64,000 nt of DNA, taken from the NCBI GenBank assembly GCA_964023275.1, contig OZ029922.1, positions 2,727,034 to 2,791,033 on the forward strand, written 5' to 3'. Positions 21,441 through 35,000 of this stretch are shown here, one piece after another. Numbering within the stretch: the stretch's first letter is position 1; every line of letters starts with the position of its first letter. The position numbers and the translations under genes are program-made. This DNA is from Norana najaformis. Taxonomy: Eukaryota > Annelida > Clitellata > Crassiclitellata > Hormogastridae. Under the pieces are notes generated by a model, which saw only the letters and a list, made by a program, of their open reading frames with translations, ran no database searches and was not told the DNA's origin.

Positions 21441-23240
21441 CACCGAGTAGTGGTAGTTGTAGTGGTACTGTAGTAGCCTGTATTATGTAGCATGACTATT
21501 TCATGAGAAAGTATCAGTCAATTAACGGTGCTAAGTGACTGAGTGAAAGACTTGCTCTAGCTTCCTTAAATGTAATATTAAATGTATATGTTTTTCTAAA
21601 GCAACCATATGACCTTGACCCTGCTCATTTTTCTTATGGCTGGCTCAAACCCATACTCTCCACATTACAGGGTGAGCATTTGACCATCCTATACTCGCAT
21701 GTCCCCATCTAGTCTCCCGTCTAATGCCAACAGTATTAGCTGATGGCGATATGTTTGGGCATATATCCAGTTTTATGCAGAGGAACTGCACTGATTGCCT
21801 ATGCAAAAACGCTTCAATGCTTACGTGTAACTCCCTTGCAGGCAGCACTCTATCTTGCCATAAGGAGTTTCAAATCTTGGTCTCATCTATACTTGTCTGC
21901 AGATCCCTTTGCTTTGCTGTGCAAGTTGGCCTGGTTTGTCTGCTGGTCCAGACTTCCACCATGCAGCATAGAAGCTTTGCTGTGGTCTGTCCATCTTTAT
22001 GGATTGTGTTTCCTAGTAACATATAACACGAAATTCTTAGCTTTTCTATGCCTCTTTTCCATCAGTTTTTGAAAGCCATTCTGTTCGATCAAGGTTTTGT
22101 GTTGTCAGGTCGGGAGTGCCTCTGATGAGTCTCTCGCTAAAAGTCGCTTCATAAATTGTGACTACAATAAGAATTACAAAATTACAGTAGTAGTTTATCT
22201 CTCCAGTTAACTACCATCAACTTTCATAGTCAGTGAGGATTTTGAAGATCCAGTTAGTAAACTTTCATGTACTGAAATTATCTGACAACTGTTTTTAGTC
22301 TCCAGCATATTTTTGACAATATCTTTTTCACAGTAAGCCATATTCCAATGTTAGCCATACTCCAATGATAAAAAGTGGCCATACTTTTAGGGGTACCTGG
22401 GAGAGGAAGAAAGAATTAAGTTGGGATGAGCCATGGCCCCTCCTCTCCACCTCAGTAGAGCTGCTTGTTAAAAAAATGACCTATGATGTTTTTGTGGAAT
22501 GTGACATATGTAAGGGCAATGGCTTAGGGGTCATGGTCCTTGGATGTACTGTGGAGCCTTCACTGTACAGTCGGATGGCATGGTTCAGATTTGTTTGCAT
22601 TTGATGTCTGCAACATTTTTGAATAATCATAAATTTCATCAGAAACATGCAAAATTTACACCACGTTGATTGTTGCGAACTGACAGTAAAGGCAGTTTTT
22701 ATATGATCTGCAAATGGGCTCTATGTTGCCTATCTGCCAAATCACACCCAAGTTCCTACTCTAACTAGATTGCCTTTGAGCGCCAGTGTGTCTTGGTTAA
22801 CTCTTCTGACCAATGAGCTTGGTATTATAGTTGCATGTAAGGTCAAGTGAGGTGAGTGTTGTGGTAACCATAAGAAGCAGCAAAAAGTGGATACTTTACT
22901 ACAGTGACCAGTTTTCTGGAATAGCCTAATCTCTTTTGAGTTTAGAAGATTCTTCAGATATCGGAAGACGCCCAAAACCCTAGCCTAAGTTTCTTGGGTG
23001 AGTACCTTCACCAAAATTGTCCATGTCTGGGCCGGTTCTAGTTCTCGGATTATGATATCATCATAAATGACGCACCACTAACCGATCTTAACCTGTTACC
23101 TTCACTTTCACCCAAGACTGAAAACAAAACCAAGCTATCCTATTCTGCTTCCATTTCTGCACCATCATGCGGTCTATGTTGGATGTAGCGCCGGTTGGGT
23201 GTCTCTAACGTGGCTTTTGTGGGGGGTGAGTAAAGAAATT
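21441..23240. other. Intergenic stretch with old repeats, no gene seen
   Basis: 21488-21705 is a decayed, interrupted minus-strand SINE. 22060-22170 carries a LINE-like tail (aagtcgcttcataaattg). 22360-22600 and 22690-23240 hold only short frames without family resemblance or splice-supported exons. Confidence 0.5.
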
Positions 23241-23425
23241 TAGATTTACAACATTTACATAGCACAAATTTGCGCTGGATTTAATGTGGTTGACGTGCTA
23301 GACTGTCAACCGCGAAGTCTTGGGTTCAAATTCTCAGCAGGGCAGAAATTTGTGTTGAGACTTCGAGTCCACTTGTGCCCCAGCCAACTCAGCTGTATTG
23401 AGTACGTTGATCGCACACTGTCGGT
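23240..23425 (+). mobile_element. Second tRNA-derived SINE family
   Basis: A tRNA-like head (tggttgacgtgctagactgt, then B box gggttcaaattc) followed by cttcgagtccacttgtgccc. Related copies at 26665-26850 and 37668-37910. The head differs from the main SINE. Confidence 0.5.
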
Positions 23426-23463
23426 TTTGTTGATTTCGTTAAATATGTTTTATTTCATTTGTA

Positions 23464-23545
23464 TTTTGTGAAAAAAAAGAAAAAAAGGAAAAAAAGAACT
23501 AAAAACAAAATACGGAAAAATTACCGAAAATATATAAATACGCTA
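23464..23545 (+). repeat. A-rich tract
   Basis: Nearly pure A with scattered G and C, perhaps the expanded poly(A) of a retroposed element preceding the minisatellite. Confidence 0.6.
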
Positions 23546-23569
23546 AAAAGCCTTTATGGCAACTGAGAA

Positions 23570-23800
23570 GAGCCTAAATGGCCACAAAAAAGCCTTGACG
23601 GCCACAAAAGAGCCTTGACGGCCACAAAAGAGCCTGACGGCCACAAAAGAACCTTAACGGCCACAAAAGAGCCTGATGGTCAAAAAAGAGCCCGATGGCC
23701 ACAAAAGAGCCTGATGGGAAAAAAAGAACCCAATGGCCACAAAAGAGCCTTAAATGGCCACAACAGAGCCTGACGGCTACAAAAGAGCCGAATTGGCCAG
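23570..23800 (+). repeat. About 19-bp minisatellite
   Basis: About eleven copies of ggccacaaaagagcctgac with spacing variants. A diverged, longer copy resumes at 23850-23905 (agaagagccttaatggac). Confidence 0.85.
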
Positions 23801-24194
23801 TGAAAAGAAACAAATTACAGAAAATTTATAAATCAGATATTGAAAAAAGGCTTTATAGCAACTGAGAAGAGCCTTAATGGACACACAAGAGCCGTAATGG
23901 ACAGTAGACAGTCTTCCAACAAGAAGAGAACCAATCAGTTAAAAAAATACATACATTACCTACGGCAACAAAAAACTTAAAGGAAATAATAAGAAGAAAG
24001 AAATGAACTTATGGACAGCGTCAACAACATTTTCATATCGTAGACGTCAACGGCCTTAGTTGCCATAAGATGTCGTTAAACCCATGGACAAGAAGAAGCA
24101 CACTGTCGGTTGGCAACCGGCCCTCATACCGAGGATAAGAAAAATGAAGTCGATAACACTTTATTCCATGGCTATCTCAGAGGGACCTGATATC

Positions 24195-24770
24195 GTAATC
24201 GTGATCTCGAGATTTCTACTGCGCCCAACGAAACAGGCGCTCAGTCAAAACAAAATTGATAGGCAAAAGGGTTCGGTTCCAGGTCAAGATCCAGGAGTCA
24301 GACAGTCGGACGGCTACGGTGGATGGTGTTTGAAACTGAAGCAAGAAGATAGACAAGAAGAGGAATAACCAGGATAAGATTTCTGGCAAAGAAATGTTTT
24401 CAGTCTTGAGTGAAAGACCAGCGCAGAAACTGAAAGAGGTGAAGTGTCGGTGAGTTCGTATAATGGATCAGATAGTTGTCGTAATTCTGGCGGGAATTTA
24501 TTCCAGAAGGGTGGGGCAGCTATGGCTATGGAGCGTTTTCCAAATTTTAAGTATGAGGTGACAGGAGGGCGAAGAAGTGTTAGGACAGACGAGGAGCGGG
24601 TTGAACGGAGTGGTTGGATTGTAAGTAATTGACGAAGATAGGAGGGTTGAGAGGACTGAAGTGTGTTGTAGGTAAGGGATAAGGAACTGCTCTTGTTTGG
24701 TTTTGACTGAGCGCCTGTGAATAGGCTGGTTCCTATAACATGACTTTCGTTGGGCGATTACGATTAATCA
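24195..24770 (-). mobile_element. Family B retroelement, longest copy
   Basis: Opens with gtgatctcgagatttctact, runs through aaaacaaaattgataggcaa, aagatccaggagtcagacag, the gtgaaagaccagcgcagaaa block and gcgggaatttattccagaag. A second, inverted B end follows at 24692-24770 (actgagcgcctgtgaatagg). The frame through it resembles no intact protein. Confidence 0.55.
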
Positions 24771-25254
24771 AACCAGCGCTCAATCATAGAGGTCATCACA
24801 GAGTGACGCTTTGGGATGTCGACTCTGCACGTCGCTACCAATGATATATAAATTCTATGGTCGCTACTTTATATGGCTTTACTAAAACGATGAAGGTTAT
24901 ATTTCTTACCTACCTCGATGCTTAAATAATTATGTTTAATTTTTTTCCAGACAATAGTATATTAAACTTTTAAATGTTCTGATCTCGCTGTTTTGTTTAT
25001 TAAATAGCCGGTCGAATCAAATTTTTGTTTTAAAACGTATGCAAAATTTTATTGCATTACGAAAACGCGTAGTTTGTTAAAAGCGAAAGTAATTGGGCGC
25101 TGTAGAAATGTCGGAATTACGATTACGATCGTAGACGTGAGATGCTGTAGCGCCTAAGCTACGTTAAATGGTGGGAACCGCCTTATACACCGGCGCTTGC
25201 TCTGAACAGAATCGATAGCAGCAGCGTAATGTAATGAAGACTTTGGTAATCGAC

Positions 25255-25345
25255 GCAGCGCACGTGAATAAGCTGGTGCCCCACTTAACTTCTACTTGGT
25301 GCTTTAGAATTTTCGAATCTACGATCATAATCGTTATTTTTACTC
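25255..25345 (+). repeat. Family D retroelement tail
   Basis: cgacgcagcgcacgtgaata, agctggtgccccacttaact, gaatctacgatcataatc; truncated copy. The rest of 24771-25915 shows nothing I can name. Confidence 0.5.
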
Positions 25346-25933
25346 GTTAGTGTGTTAAAAGCGTATGAAGAGAACCCGCTTACAGCTGGCTCAACCAGGA
25401 CAAAATTGATAAGGCACTAGGGGTGTTCAGTTCCAGTAGAAGGACATTTGAATGTGCTGTGGTTGGTCAGTTTGACCATGCCTTATATGTTTTAAATTAA
25501 ATTAACAAGAGTTATCGGATTTCATGTATTTTAATAAATGAGACACCCAGACACTCTGATCAGTGATGTGTTGCACAGTATTTTAGCTCCATTATATTTG
25601 CATTTATGCACTGGTGCCACTTGCAGTTTTTCAGAGTATTTTCTCTGGAAATGGTACTTCAAATACGAGAACAAAGAATGGTAGATGGTAAAGTTATCAC
25701 TCCGTACCACACTTGCTCGTATGTGTGTCCACGCATGTTATATGTTTAGATACATACATATGTACATACATGTATAGATACACGCATACATACATATGGT
25801 AGTAATCCCATGTAAATGTATCACACGGAATTATGCAGAGCTAAAATCTCAAGTCATTCTGCCTTGTCTGATTAGGTTAATGAACAAATTGTAAAATTGT
25901 TTTTGTTTGTTTTAGGAAACTTGGATAGTCACA

Positions 25934-26063
25934 ATGTTGATGTCGTTTTCAGTATTATTGCTCATACAACTGTCAGGAGCAGCTCCACCATGTAACGCCC
26001 CTGAAGTTTGGCATGATGATGGCACAGGGGGTCGATGTTGTCGATCAGTTAACTGCACACCTG
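25934..26063 (+). CDS. TNFR-CARD exon 1: signal peptide and first Cys
   Basis: Residues 1-44. Acceptor tttag precedes 18 nt of 5' UTR (exon starts 25916), so at least one non-coding exon lies upstream. Hydrophobic SVLLLIQLSG core, then CNAPEVW, GRCCRSVNCT. Donor gtaatt, phase 1. Confidence 0.82.
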
Positions 26064-29000
26064 GTAATTTGTCAATTTACTGTAATGTACTTAAGGTCAA
26101 TTAATTGCTTTATTAATACAATATTGTAATAATTACATTAATTTTTATTAAGTAAAACAGTTACTGTAATCATTATTATGATACTAAGGTATTTTAATGT
26201 AATGCTTAGTTTTTGTTGTTGCTTATCCCCTGGATTCGTTTTCTGAATTTACAGGGTATTTTGGTGTGGGGCACTATTGGTTTGAGCGTTTAGCTTGTAA
26301 TGCGGAGAGTATGGGTTCAAGCCTCCCTTGAAATGGTTACTGTGTAGGGACCTTGAGCAAGGCCTTCACTCACAGTTGCTCAGCACCATCTACTGATGTG
26401 TTGTCATTAGATAGTGGCACTTAATAAATGCAGAAAGAATAATAAAATAAGTGCAAAAAATTTATCTGAAGGCTAGTGATGTTGCAATAACAGGAAAGGC
26501 TGCATGTTCATTCATTCAGAACATCTGTCTATGTCCCTTCGAGATGTCAGCTCGGAGAAGTTTAACCACACTGAAGCATTCTCGTCGATATCTGACTGAG
26601 GACAGGTCAAGAGTTTTTTGATTGTGCTGCACTGAAGATGACTGTTAGACTACGCCCGTGTAATAATCTGCTGGTTAGCATGCTGAACCATGAGCTTAGA
26701 GGTCTGGCATTCAAATGTCTACCAATGCCCCCTAGTGAGTTCCACTGTAAATGAGCACATCAACTGTAAACTGTTGAGAATACCAGGTTCTGAGGAAAGG
26801 GACTGGCCACCCAAATGAATGCAATGAGGGTAAATAGTGAAGTCACTAATATGTCATACCTATCGCTTCCGCTTGGGATTGGTTTAAGGGAATGCAAATT
26901 ATCTTTTTATGGTAATAATAAACTATAATATTAATTAAGGTAACACGGTAATTTTTCTTATACTTACAGGAATGGAACCAAAGGTCTGTAGTGATTCCAG
27001 TCTTGAGGCAGTTTGCGTCCAGTGCCCTGCTGGAACTTTCAATGCTGAGTATCTTTCATCAGCCCGTGGTAATGGCAGCATGCCCAAGTGTAAGAGGCAC
27101 AGCACTTGTGACTCCAAATGTAAGTAAAAATTCAATTAACGTTATGATAAAGATTTTAAATGTTTTAGTCAGTCAGACTCTAGCGATTTTTGGCATGACA
27201 TTCGAGCCGTACAAATAGGAAGCCAATAACTTGATCAAAATAAGTTGGCCAAATGACCAATTGTAATCACAGAATTATATAGCACCTCTTCAAGCTCTCT
27301 TGAAGAGGTGCTATATAATCATCAGAAGTGCTGCTGTCCTGACAACACTAAACGACAAACAAAGATCAAGGAGCTCATATGGTAGGCTGCTGGGCAACTC
27401 ATTTAGGAAAGTTGGGCCAATGGCTGCAACTATACTTGGTTCGTGCTTCTATACTGCATTGTGGAAGTTTGGATCAGGTGGGACAACCAAGTCATCGCAC
27501 AGCAGAACGAAGGGATTTGCTGCCAGGAATGGTGAAACCAGGTCATATAACTCCCTGAGATAAGGTAAAACACAGCCTGCAAAACAATTACGCAAAAGCA
27601 TGAAGGTCTTTTGCTCATTGTGTTTTTTCATTCAGTGACCTGTGCAATTACTCGTGCCCTGAAACTGGGCAGATGCCCAAACCTAGGTATACATCTATTC
27701 AGTTGGGCTGCAGTTTTTAGCATGGATTACAGTTGATTACTTCAGGAAGGAGTTTGGCATGCATAAATAGCAATCAGCTCTGGTAACCTTGGCAGCTTGA
27801 GTTAAGCGAGCATCATCTTGTTCAAAAGTGACACAGTTGGTAGCAGACATTCAACATACTCTTCAGATGCTCTGAGAAGGTCAGTTCATGGTTCCAGGTC
27901 ACACATGCTACAAATTAGGCAGTTTGATGTTAGAGATCTGTCGACAGCTAACAAGCTAGATGAACTGGATTTCCTGGGATTCGGCCAGAGGTGATTGGAG
28001 GACATCAGTTATCGAGAGACTCACTTCATTAAGGACTAACTGGTCAGAACTCAATTTGTCTAAAGAATGAATGTCAGTTGATCAGATGACATGTTGGGCA
28101 AAGAAGAGAACTAGATACAGACAGTAAGAAATTTGTGATGTTGAATTCTCTTGCTGTTTTGGCTACTTGCTCATTCGACATCTAATTTTCTAGCATCATG
28201 TTGCTTAACACTGTGCTTGTGATTCTGGACCCGATGCTGCAGTATCTTCATTCTCTTCAACTGTAATTCAAATTTTGTTGACTACATTTATGAACCTTTA
28301 AACAGTTTGTGTGCTTGGCAGTTTGTATTTAGTAACTTTGTGAAATTTGGTTTCTTTTTTACACCTTCAGGCACATGAAATGCTTATAATCTTTAGAAGT
28401 TGTTTGAACTTTCTCTGTTTCTGTGCTGCCAGATCAATACGAAAAAAGTCATGGAAGTGCCACTCAAGATGTTGTATGTGGGTGCTTCAATGAAACATAT
28501 TGGCAGCTGGCACCTGATGGAAAGTGTCACAAAACTTGTCCACCAGGCGAACACTTGCCGACAGGCGAAGGTGTGTTTGAAAACATGAAGCACGAACTTT
28601 GATGACGCATTGGCTATTGTTAAATGCCTTTACCTCTGAACTCTTGCTTTGAATCTCAGTACATTATTTGTCGCTGAAAATTGTTGGATTGCTGTGTTTG
28701 CACTTTGGCTGAAATATTGCTTCTGCGTTTATTAAGCACCACTGTCAAACAACTAAGCATCCATCAGTGGCACTGAGCAATTGTGAGTGAAGGACTTGCT
28801 CAAGGTCCCTACGCAGTAACCATCTAAGGGGAGGCTCGAACCTGTACTCTCTGCGTTACAAGCCCAGTACTCTAACCAATCAACTTCTGTGCCCCAATTT
28901 AACTTCTAATCTTGCTTTTAATAGATGGAAGGCAGGAGCCTTAATAATGTTGACAGTGTATTTTTAATATTTTATTATTTCTGCATTTATTAAGCACCAT

Positions 29001-32000
29001 TATCTAATGATTAACATTGATTGATATTGCTGAGCCATTGTCAGCTCAAGGTCCCTCCACAGTAGCCACCACAGGTAAGGAGGCTTGAACCCATACTGTC
29101 TGTTATAAGCCAAGCTCTCTAACCAATTGGCTGCCATGCCCACGAAATATAACCCGTAAATAAATGTAACCATAAGAACCCATGATAAAAATCATGGATC
29201 CTTTTAACCTTTTATAGTCTGAGACTATTCTCTTCAGAACTAGAAAAAAGTTTGAATATTTGAGTGCCTTTTGGCTGTTTTCATAAAGTTTTTCTTGTCT
29301 GTGATTCTGTCATGGTTTTTAGCAGAAGATTTTCAGTTATCAAGCCGTTAGCAGCAATAGGCCTTAGAATGTGTGCAGTTTTGTAATCTGTGCAATAGAC
29401 TTATTTTTCAGTTTATTGAAGTAAGTAAACAGGTAGATAAGTAAGTACGAAACTGAACATTGCCATTGCACTTTTAAGATGCTCTTGACGGTGCTTCTTG
29501 CAAGTCTAGTCAAATCTACTTAATTGTCAATCATAAAAACAGCCAGAGGGTTTTGCTTTGTGTGACATGGTGGAGTGTTTGCCTTGTAGCTGGAGTGTTT
29601 GCCTTGTAGCCTGGCCTTTGCAGATCTGATTGTCACTGTATAACAATCCTAAGAGTCAGAAAGTTTATAGTGCACATTGGAAATTCTTGCTTAATATGGA
29701 TTTTGCACATACCATACATCATCTTGTTCTCTTTGTTTTAACATGTTCTGTTAGCCACTCGCATACTTGTAATACAGGAACAGTTTCTCCCTTTTGGATT
29801 CGACCATTTGACACCTTGACTGTGAAATCTTGAACGAAACTAGTTTGTACCAATAGGCAACAGTGATCAAAAGAGCTTGAGTTGAGTTGCTAGTATCACT
29901 CATGCCTTTTTAATTATTATTATTATTTTTGCATTTATTTAGCAGCACTGTTTAGCGACTAAGTACCAGTTGACGTTGTTGAACATTTTTGAGTGAGGCA
30001 CTCGCTCAAGGTGCCTGCAGTGCAGAGTGATCATGTCAAGGGAGGAGGCTTGAACCCGCACACTACGCATTACAAGGTGAACATAGTGCAGCTGACTGAT
30101 GCCTTGACTTGGTTGTGTTATATAGGTAATTGGTGTGTAAAACTACTGTTGATTATCTGAGTGAATGTTGCTGTTTTAGAATTATGTGTCCCATGTGTTA
30201 ATGGAACATTTAAGAATGTGAATGGAACACATGAGTGTTCACCATGCACCGTGTAAGTATATTTAATTTATTCTTATCTAATAAAATCTACTGACTTTTG
30301 CAGCGCCATTATCATGATGCACAAGGGATTATTTTATTAATTGACGGTTGCTTCAACTGTAGCAAAACTTCGTAATCCAGTGAAGAAGCTCAGTGAGGAA
30401 TCCAGAAGTTAGGTTAGGTTTTCCTTTTGTTCAGTTTCCTTTGTCAGAGTTTCTTAATTTTCTCATGATTGTTAAAGTTTCTCTAAAGACTTTGAAGTTT
30501 CCAAGAATTTTTTACCTGTGTGTTAGGCAAATCTTTCCCAGACCAGTTTGGGCAACTCATTGGTATGCCCCAGATGATAGGGAACATGGGCAGATTGTGA
30601 GTGCTACCAAGAGTCAGCTGCATTTTCCGTTTCTCTCAACCTCAATACAACCCTCCATAACAGCTCCTCGGGCCCCTTCTGTCTGAGGTCTTCTGGCAGC
30701 TGGAGTTTTTTTCTTCCCATGGCTTCTTTGGACAACCCCTCTGACTTGATGCAGCACTTGTGAATAAGCTTAATACATTATTCGTTGTTTTAATATTTAA
30801 TATTTAATGCCATGATATAACGACACCACATCCTAAAAGAATCATCATGCATAAATGATATGAAAAGTGGTCACGGACCTGTACATAAATCAGTGAAATA
30901 AATGAATGATTTATTGAATATTCTGTGTTGTTTCTTCCAGGTGTAACAAAACTGAAACTGAATGCAATGCAATGCAAGACGCTGCGTGTGGACTAGGTAT
31001 TTAATGATTAGTCCTGGGTCTTCTTCTTGGGGCACTGTATCAAATTGATTTAGAGTGCTTGGCTAGTAGCACCAAGTGTATCGGTTCGAGCCTTCCTGAG
31101 ATGGTTACTGTGTAGCACCTTGAGCACATCCTTCACCCTCAGTTGCTGTGCACCATCGATTGGTGCTTAGTCATGGCGCTTAATAGGTGCAGAAATAATA
31201 ATAGTAATAATTGTTTGTCCACAACTTCCGATGTGCCCTGCTTAATATCCTTTTTGGGTCATTTTTGGTGTCTTTCATCACATGTCTTTAGTATCTCCGT
31301 TACCTGAATTTCCTTACTTTTCCTTAGAGAACAGCAGTCTAGTGCATATGGTTGGTGTGCTTGTCTGGATAGCTTCTTGAGTGTTGCTCAGTTTGTCTGT
31401 GTAACTTTTACCACTTCCATTAATATCTGTTGTAATGCTGTGCAGTGTTTATCTCATTTCAATTTATGTCGTATAATTTAATGTAACAGGCTGTTTACAT
31501 CAGCAACTTTTTGTGACCTCTCAAAACTGCTTTCTTTTTTGTCTCTTTGCATGATGTTGTCCTGTTTTCTCTCTGGAACTGTTTCCATATGTTTGCTCTG
31601 TTCATATTGCAACTACACTAGCCCCTTTGTAAAATGCTTCATCTGAATGTGAATTTGTCGTAATGTTACGGATACATACCAACAGATCCAAATTTAGTTC
31701 AGCTATATAGTGCTCCCCTGTTATGACATGTCCTTGTTATGAAAGAGGACTTGGTGCAGCTCCTTGCTTGTTAAATTCACTAATGCTATAAATTATACGT
31801 TAAATACACTGATGCTATAAATTATACGTTAAATTCACTAGTGCCATAAATTATCTCCAGAATTAAAGTGATAATTTGAATAAATATCAGAGATATTCTG
31901 AATTTTATACGTTTTTAGAAAGCATGTCACCTGTGGAAAACCAGAATAATGCTGGCATGATAATCGGGCTTGTTGTTGGGTAAGTGCTGTTTTGTGCGCA

Positions 32001-35000
32001 TACAGTGGTCTTTAAAGTAAACTTTATTCAAATCAAAGCAGGAAGCTAATTTGAAAGGTTTCTTCTGTATTTATAGAGTTCCTTTCATTTGATTTCTTTT
32101 CGAAAACTTGTCTGATTTTACTGTTCTTTGCAATACTTGTCTGTCACCTGTTGAATATATATCTTTGAAGCCAATTTTAAAATATTTTTTATCAGTTGAA
32201 GATACTACTACCTTCTGATACAGTATATTGCTTTAAGTTACACATTTATTCATTTAGTCAACTTTAGTAGCACCTCTTCAGCATATAATACTCGGATGCA
32301 CTCCTTGATCAGATGTTAGAATCTTTTGGCTGAAGCTCAAACATGACAACAACAATCCAGCAACTATACAAAGTTTCCATTTTAGTATTCTTATGCAGAC
32401 TGGTATTGAAAATCATTGCTACTGTGAGTTTATGCTTTATGAGAAAGAGATTTAGCAAATGCAGTTACGTTCGCAAATTGTGGTGTCGTACAGTTGACCA
32501 GTAACAGGTTTATCAAGGGTTACTATGCCTTTGTGGATAACTAGAGGCAGTATGCTGTTCAACGTAAAATTAGACTTGATTTTCAGTTTTATGTTATCAA
32601 GACAAATACAGATAACTACTTTGCATTTCTATAGCGCAGTTGATGCCTTTAGTGGCCTATGACACATGATATTGTCAGTCATTGAAAGCTGTTGCTGAAA
32701 TGTTCATTTTTAAGCTGGTACTTGAAACTTCCAGTGCCCAGGTTCTGCATGGCTGGGCTGTTTAGGGACAGATGTTTTTGAAAAATAGAGTCAAGAGTTA
32801 AATGCATATTAGTTTTTGGCTGTGGCAAAATGTGGTTGTTTCTGTTGTTTTTCAGCTTCATAGTAGTCGGACTATTTGTGGGGTTACTTGTGTGTTGGCA
32901 GCAAGGATACATTAGTGAGTCAAAAGATTTTTCTTTAAATATTTTAGCCACATCAGTTTTCATTCAGTGATTTGCAGAGTATTTCAGTAGCAACCTTTGA
33001 GGAATCTACTTAGTAGTCCAGGCCCAGGCTGTGACAAAAGATATTGATAGAGGATCTCTAGACAGACCTAGACGAAAACTGTGCACATTACAAATTTCTG
33101 TAATATTAAATAGCAGTAGTGATAAATTGTAATATTAATAATAGCCCCTCTGCCAGAAAATCATGATATTGCATTTTATAACACATACAGTAAGGAGATG
33201 TCTATACAAGCAGCTTATTCTTTGCGTCAGAATGTCATTAGACTATGGATTTTGATTCGTATAAAAATTTTATTGTTTTAGATTGTGGAAGCTACAGTCC
33301 TCGTAGAAGTTCTGACAGACCTAGTGAGTGCTTTGATCTTTGCAAGCAGCCCTTAGTGAAGGAGATACCGTATAAACGCGACTATAAGTTGATTCAAGTA
33401 TAAGTCGAAGTGTACTTTTTTGAGAAAAAAGCGTCCAAAATCGACGGCTCGGATATAAGTCGAACCCATATATACAGCCTTATAATATGGGCCCATCCAT
33501 ATATTACGTATGCAAAGAAAATTATATTTTCATACCCCTCATATATTTAACAGAGGGAGCGTTCTTCGGCTAGCATGCAGAGACTGTGTGGGGAATATAA
33601 TTATAAAGGGCGACTATACGAATATGGGTATATATGTATCCACCTCATATTTACAAAACCATATGTACATAAGGTACATGTATATGGTTTTGTAACTGAA
33701 GGAACTGATTTAGCAGGTTGGCTTACACCCCTTAGTACTGCCTGACTGGTCAAAGATGACATCCAGATGGCGATGGCAGTGATACGAGTTGTCTGACCTG
33801 CATTCCATTAATTTTTCAGGGTTCTGTCAAATCTTGCTATAGTCGCTCCCTCTGGCGACCTTTCTGTATGACCGACTGCCTGTGACTCAATTACCTTGGT
33901 CGACCTGGTTCTCAGCACAGAATAACTGCACATGGCTTTTATATAGTGTAATAAATTCCATCGGACGACTATAGGATAATGCAGTGTTATAAATAGGCTA
34001 ATGTGGAAATTTATTTTGCGTACATACACATTTTGTCGAGACCCACCCCCTCGCCATACGCACCCATATGCAAAATCGCCTAAATCTGATCACCCTCTCC
34101 CCCCTCATTGCATATGTAATATGCAGCGACTTTCCCCTTTCAAATGGTTTATCAGCTAGGCTCGCAGCCTGACTCCCTCGTTTTGCACACATCTCTACAC
34201 CAATATTTTAGGTCTTTCTCTTGCTCGACATTACTGCGCGTATCCATGATATTTAATTTCTTTTGGCGGAGGTCTCGGTAAGCGATAATAAAGGACATCG
34301 CTTTCGATGCATGAAATATATGGTAGAAGTATATAATAACGTTGTTATAAGAGAAGAATATTTCGTTTTGATCTACATGTAGTCAGTAATTTGTTGAAAT
34401 GTGATTTTTCTTGAAAAACGATATAAAAACAAAGACAACTAAAATAAACTGAGGGTTTAATGTTTAAGTCCATTTTAGTACTGTTGAATATTCAGTCCGA
34501 AAATCTTCCGTCTATTTTGTCTCTCGAGTATAAGTCGAAGACCTTTTTCGTCGCCCTGAAGTAGACATAAATTTCTCGACTTATATTCGAGTTTATATGG
34601 TAATGCTTGACCATGTGCTGGTGCCATTGTTTTGAGAATTTTGCACAATCCATCAGCAATGCAAAAGATGTAGTAATTGCTAGAGTGTGAATGGTGATCA
34701 GCATATTGGTGATAACACTAGCTGGCATTACCAGGCTTGCTTCTCATACTAGCTTTTGCTTGACATACAAGTATAAATTGTGTTGGGATTTGATGCGAGT
34801 AATGATGGTCTGCCCCACAGAACTGCACTGTCTGATGAGTGCTTCGAGGTCTTGCAAGTCCTTTCATTTTGACTGTGGTTCAAAAGTGTTAACTTATGCC
34901 GGGCGGTAGAGTGTTCCTCTGAGCCACTGTAAAGGGGCACTACCAAATTTTAGTTGTTTTGTATGGTTTGTGTTTATGCAGTTGATGCTGCATGTCTTTT

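Noticed and set aside
23574-23813. Minus-strand frame rich in Phe/Val/Ala
   Set aside because: Translation of the 19-bp minisatellite.
28719-28895. Functional tRNA gene from the SINE head
   Set aside because: Acceptor and anticodon stems do not pair properly, and the sequence continues into a SINE core and tail.
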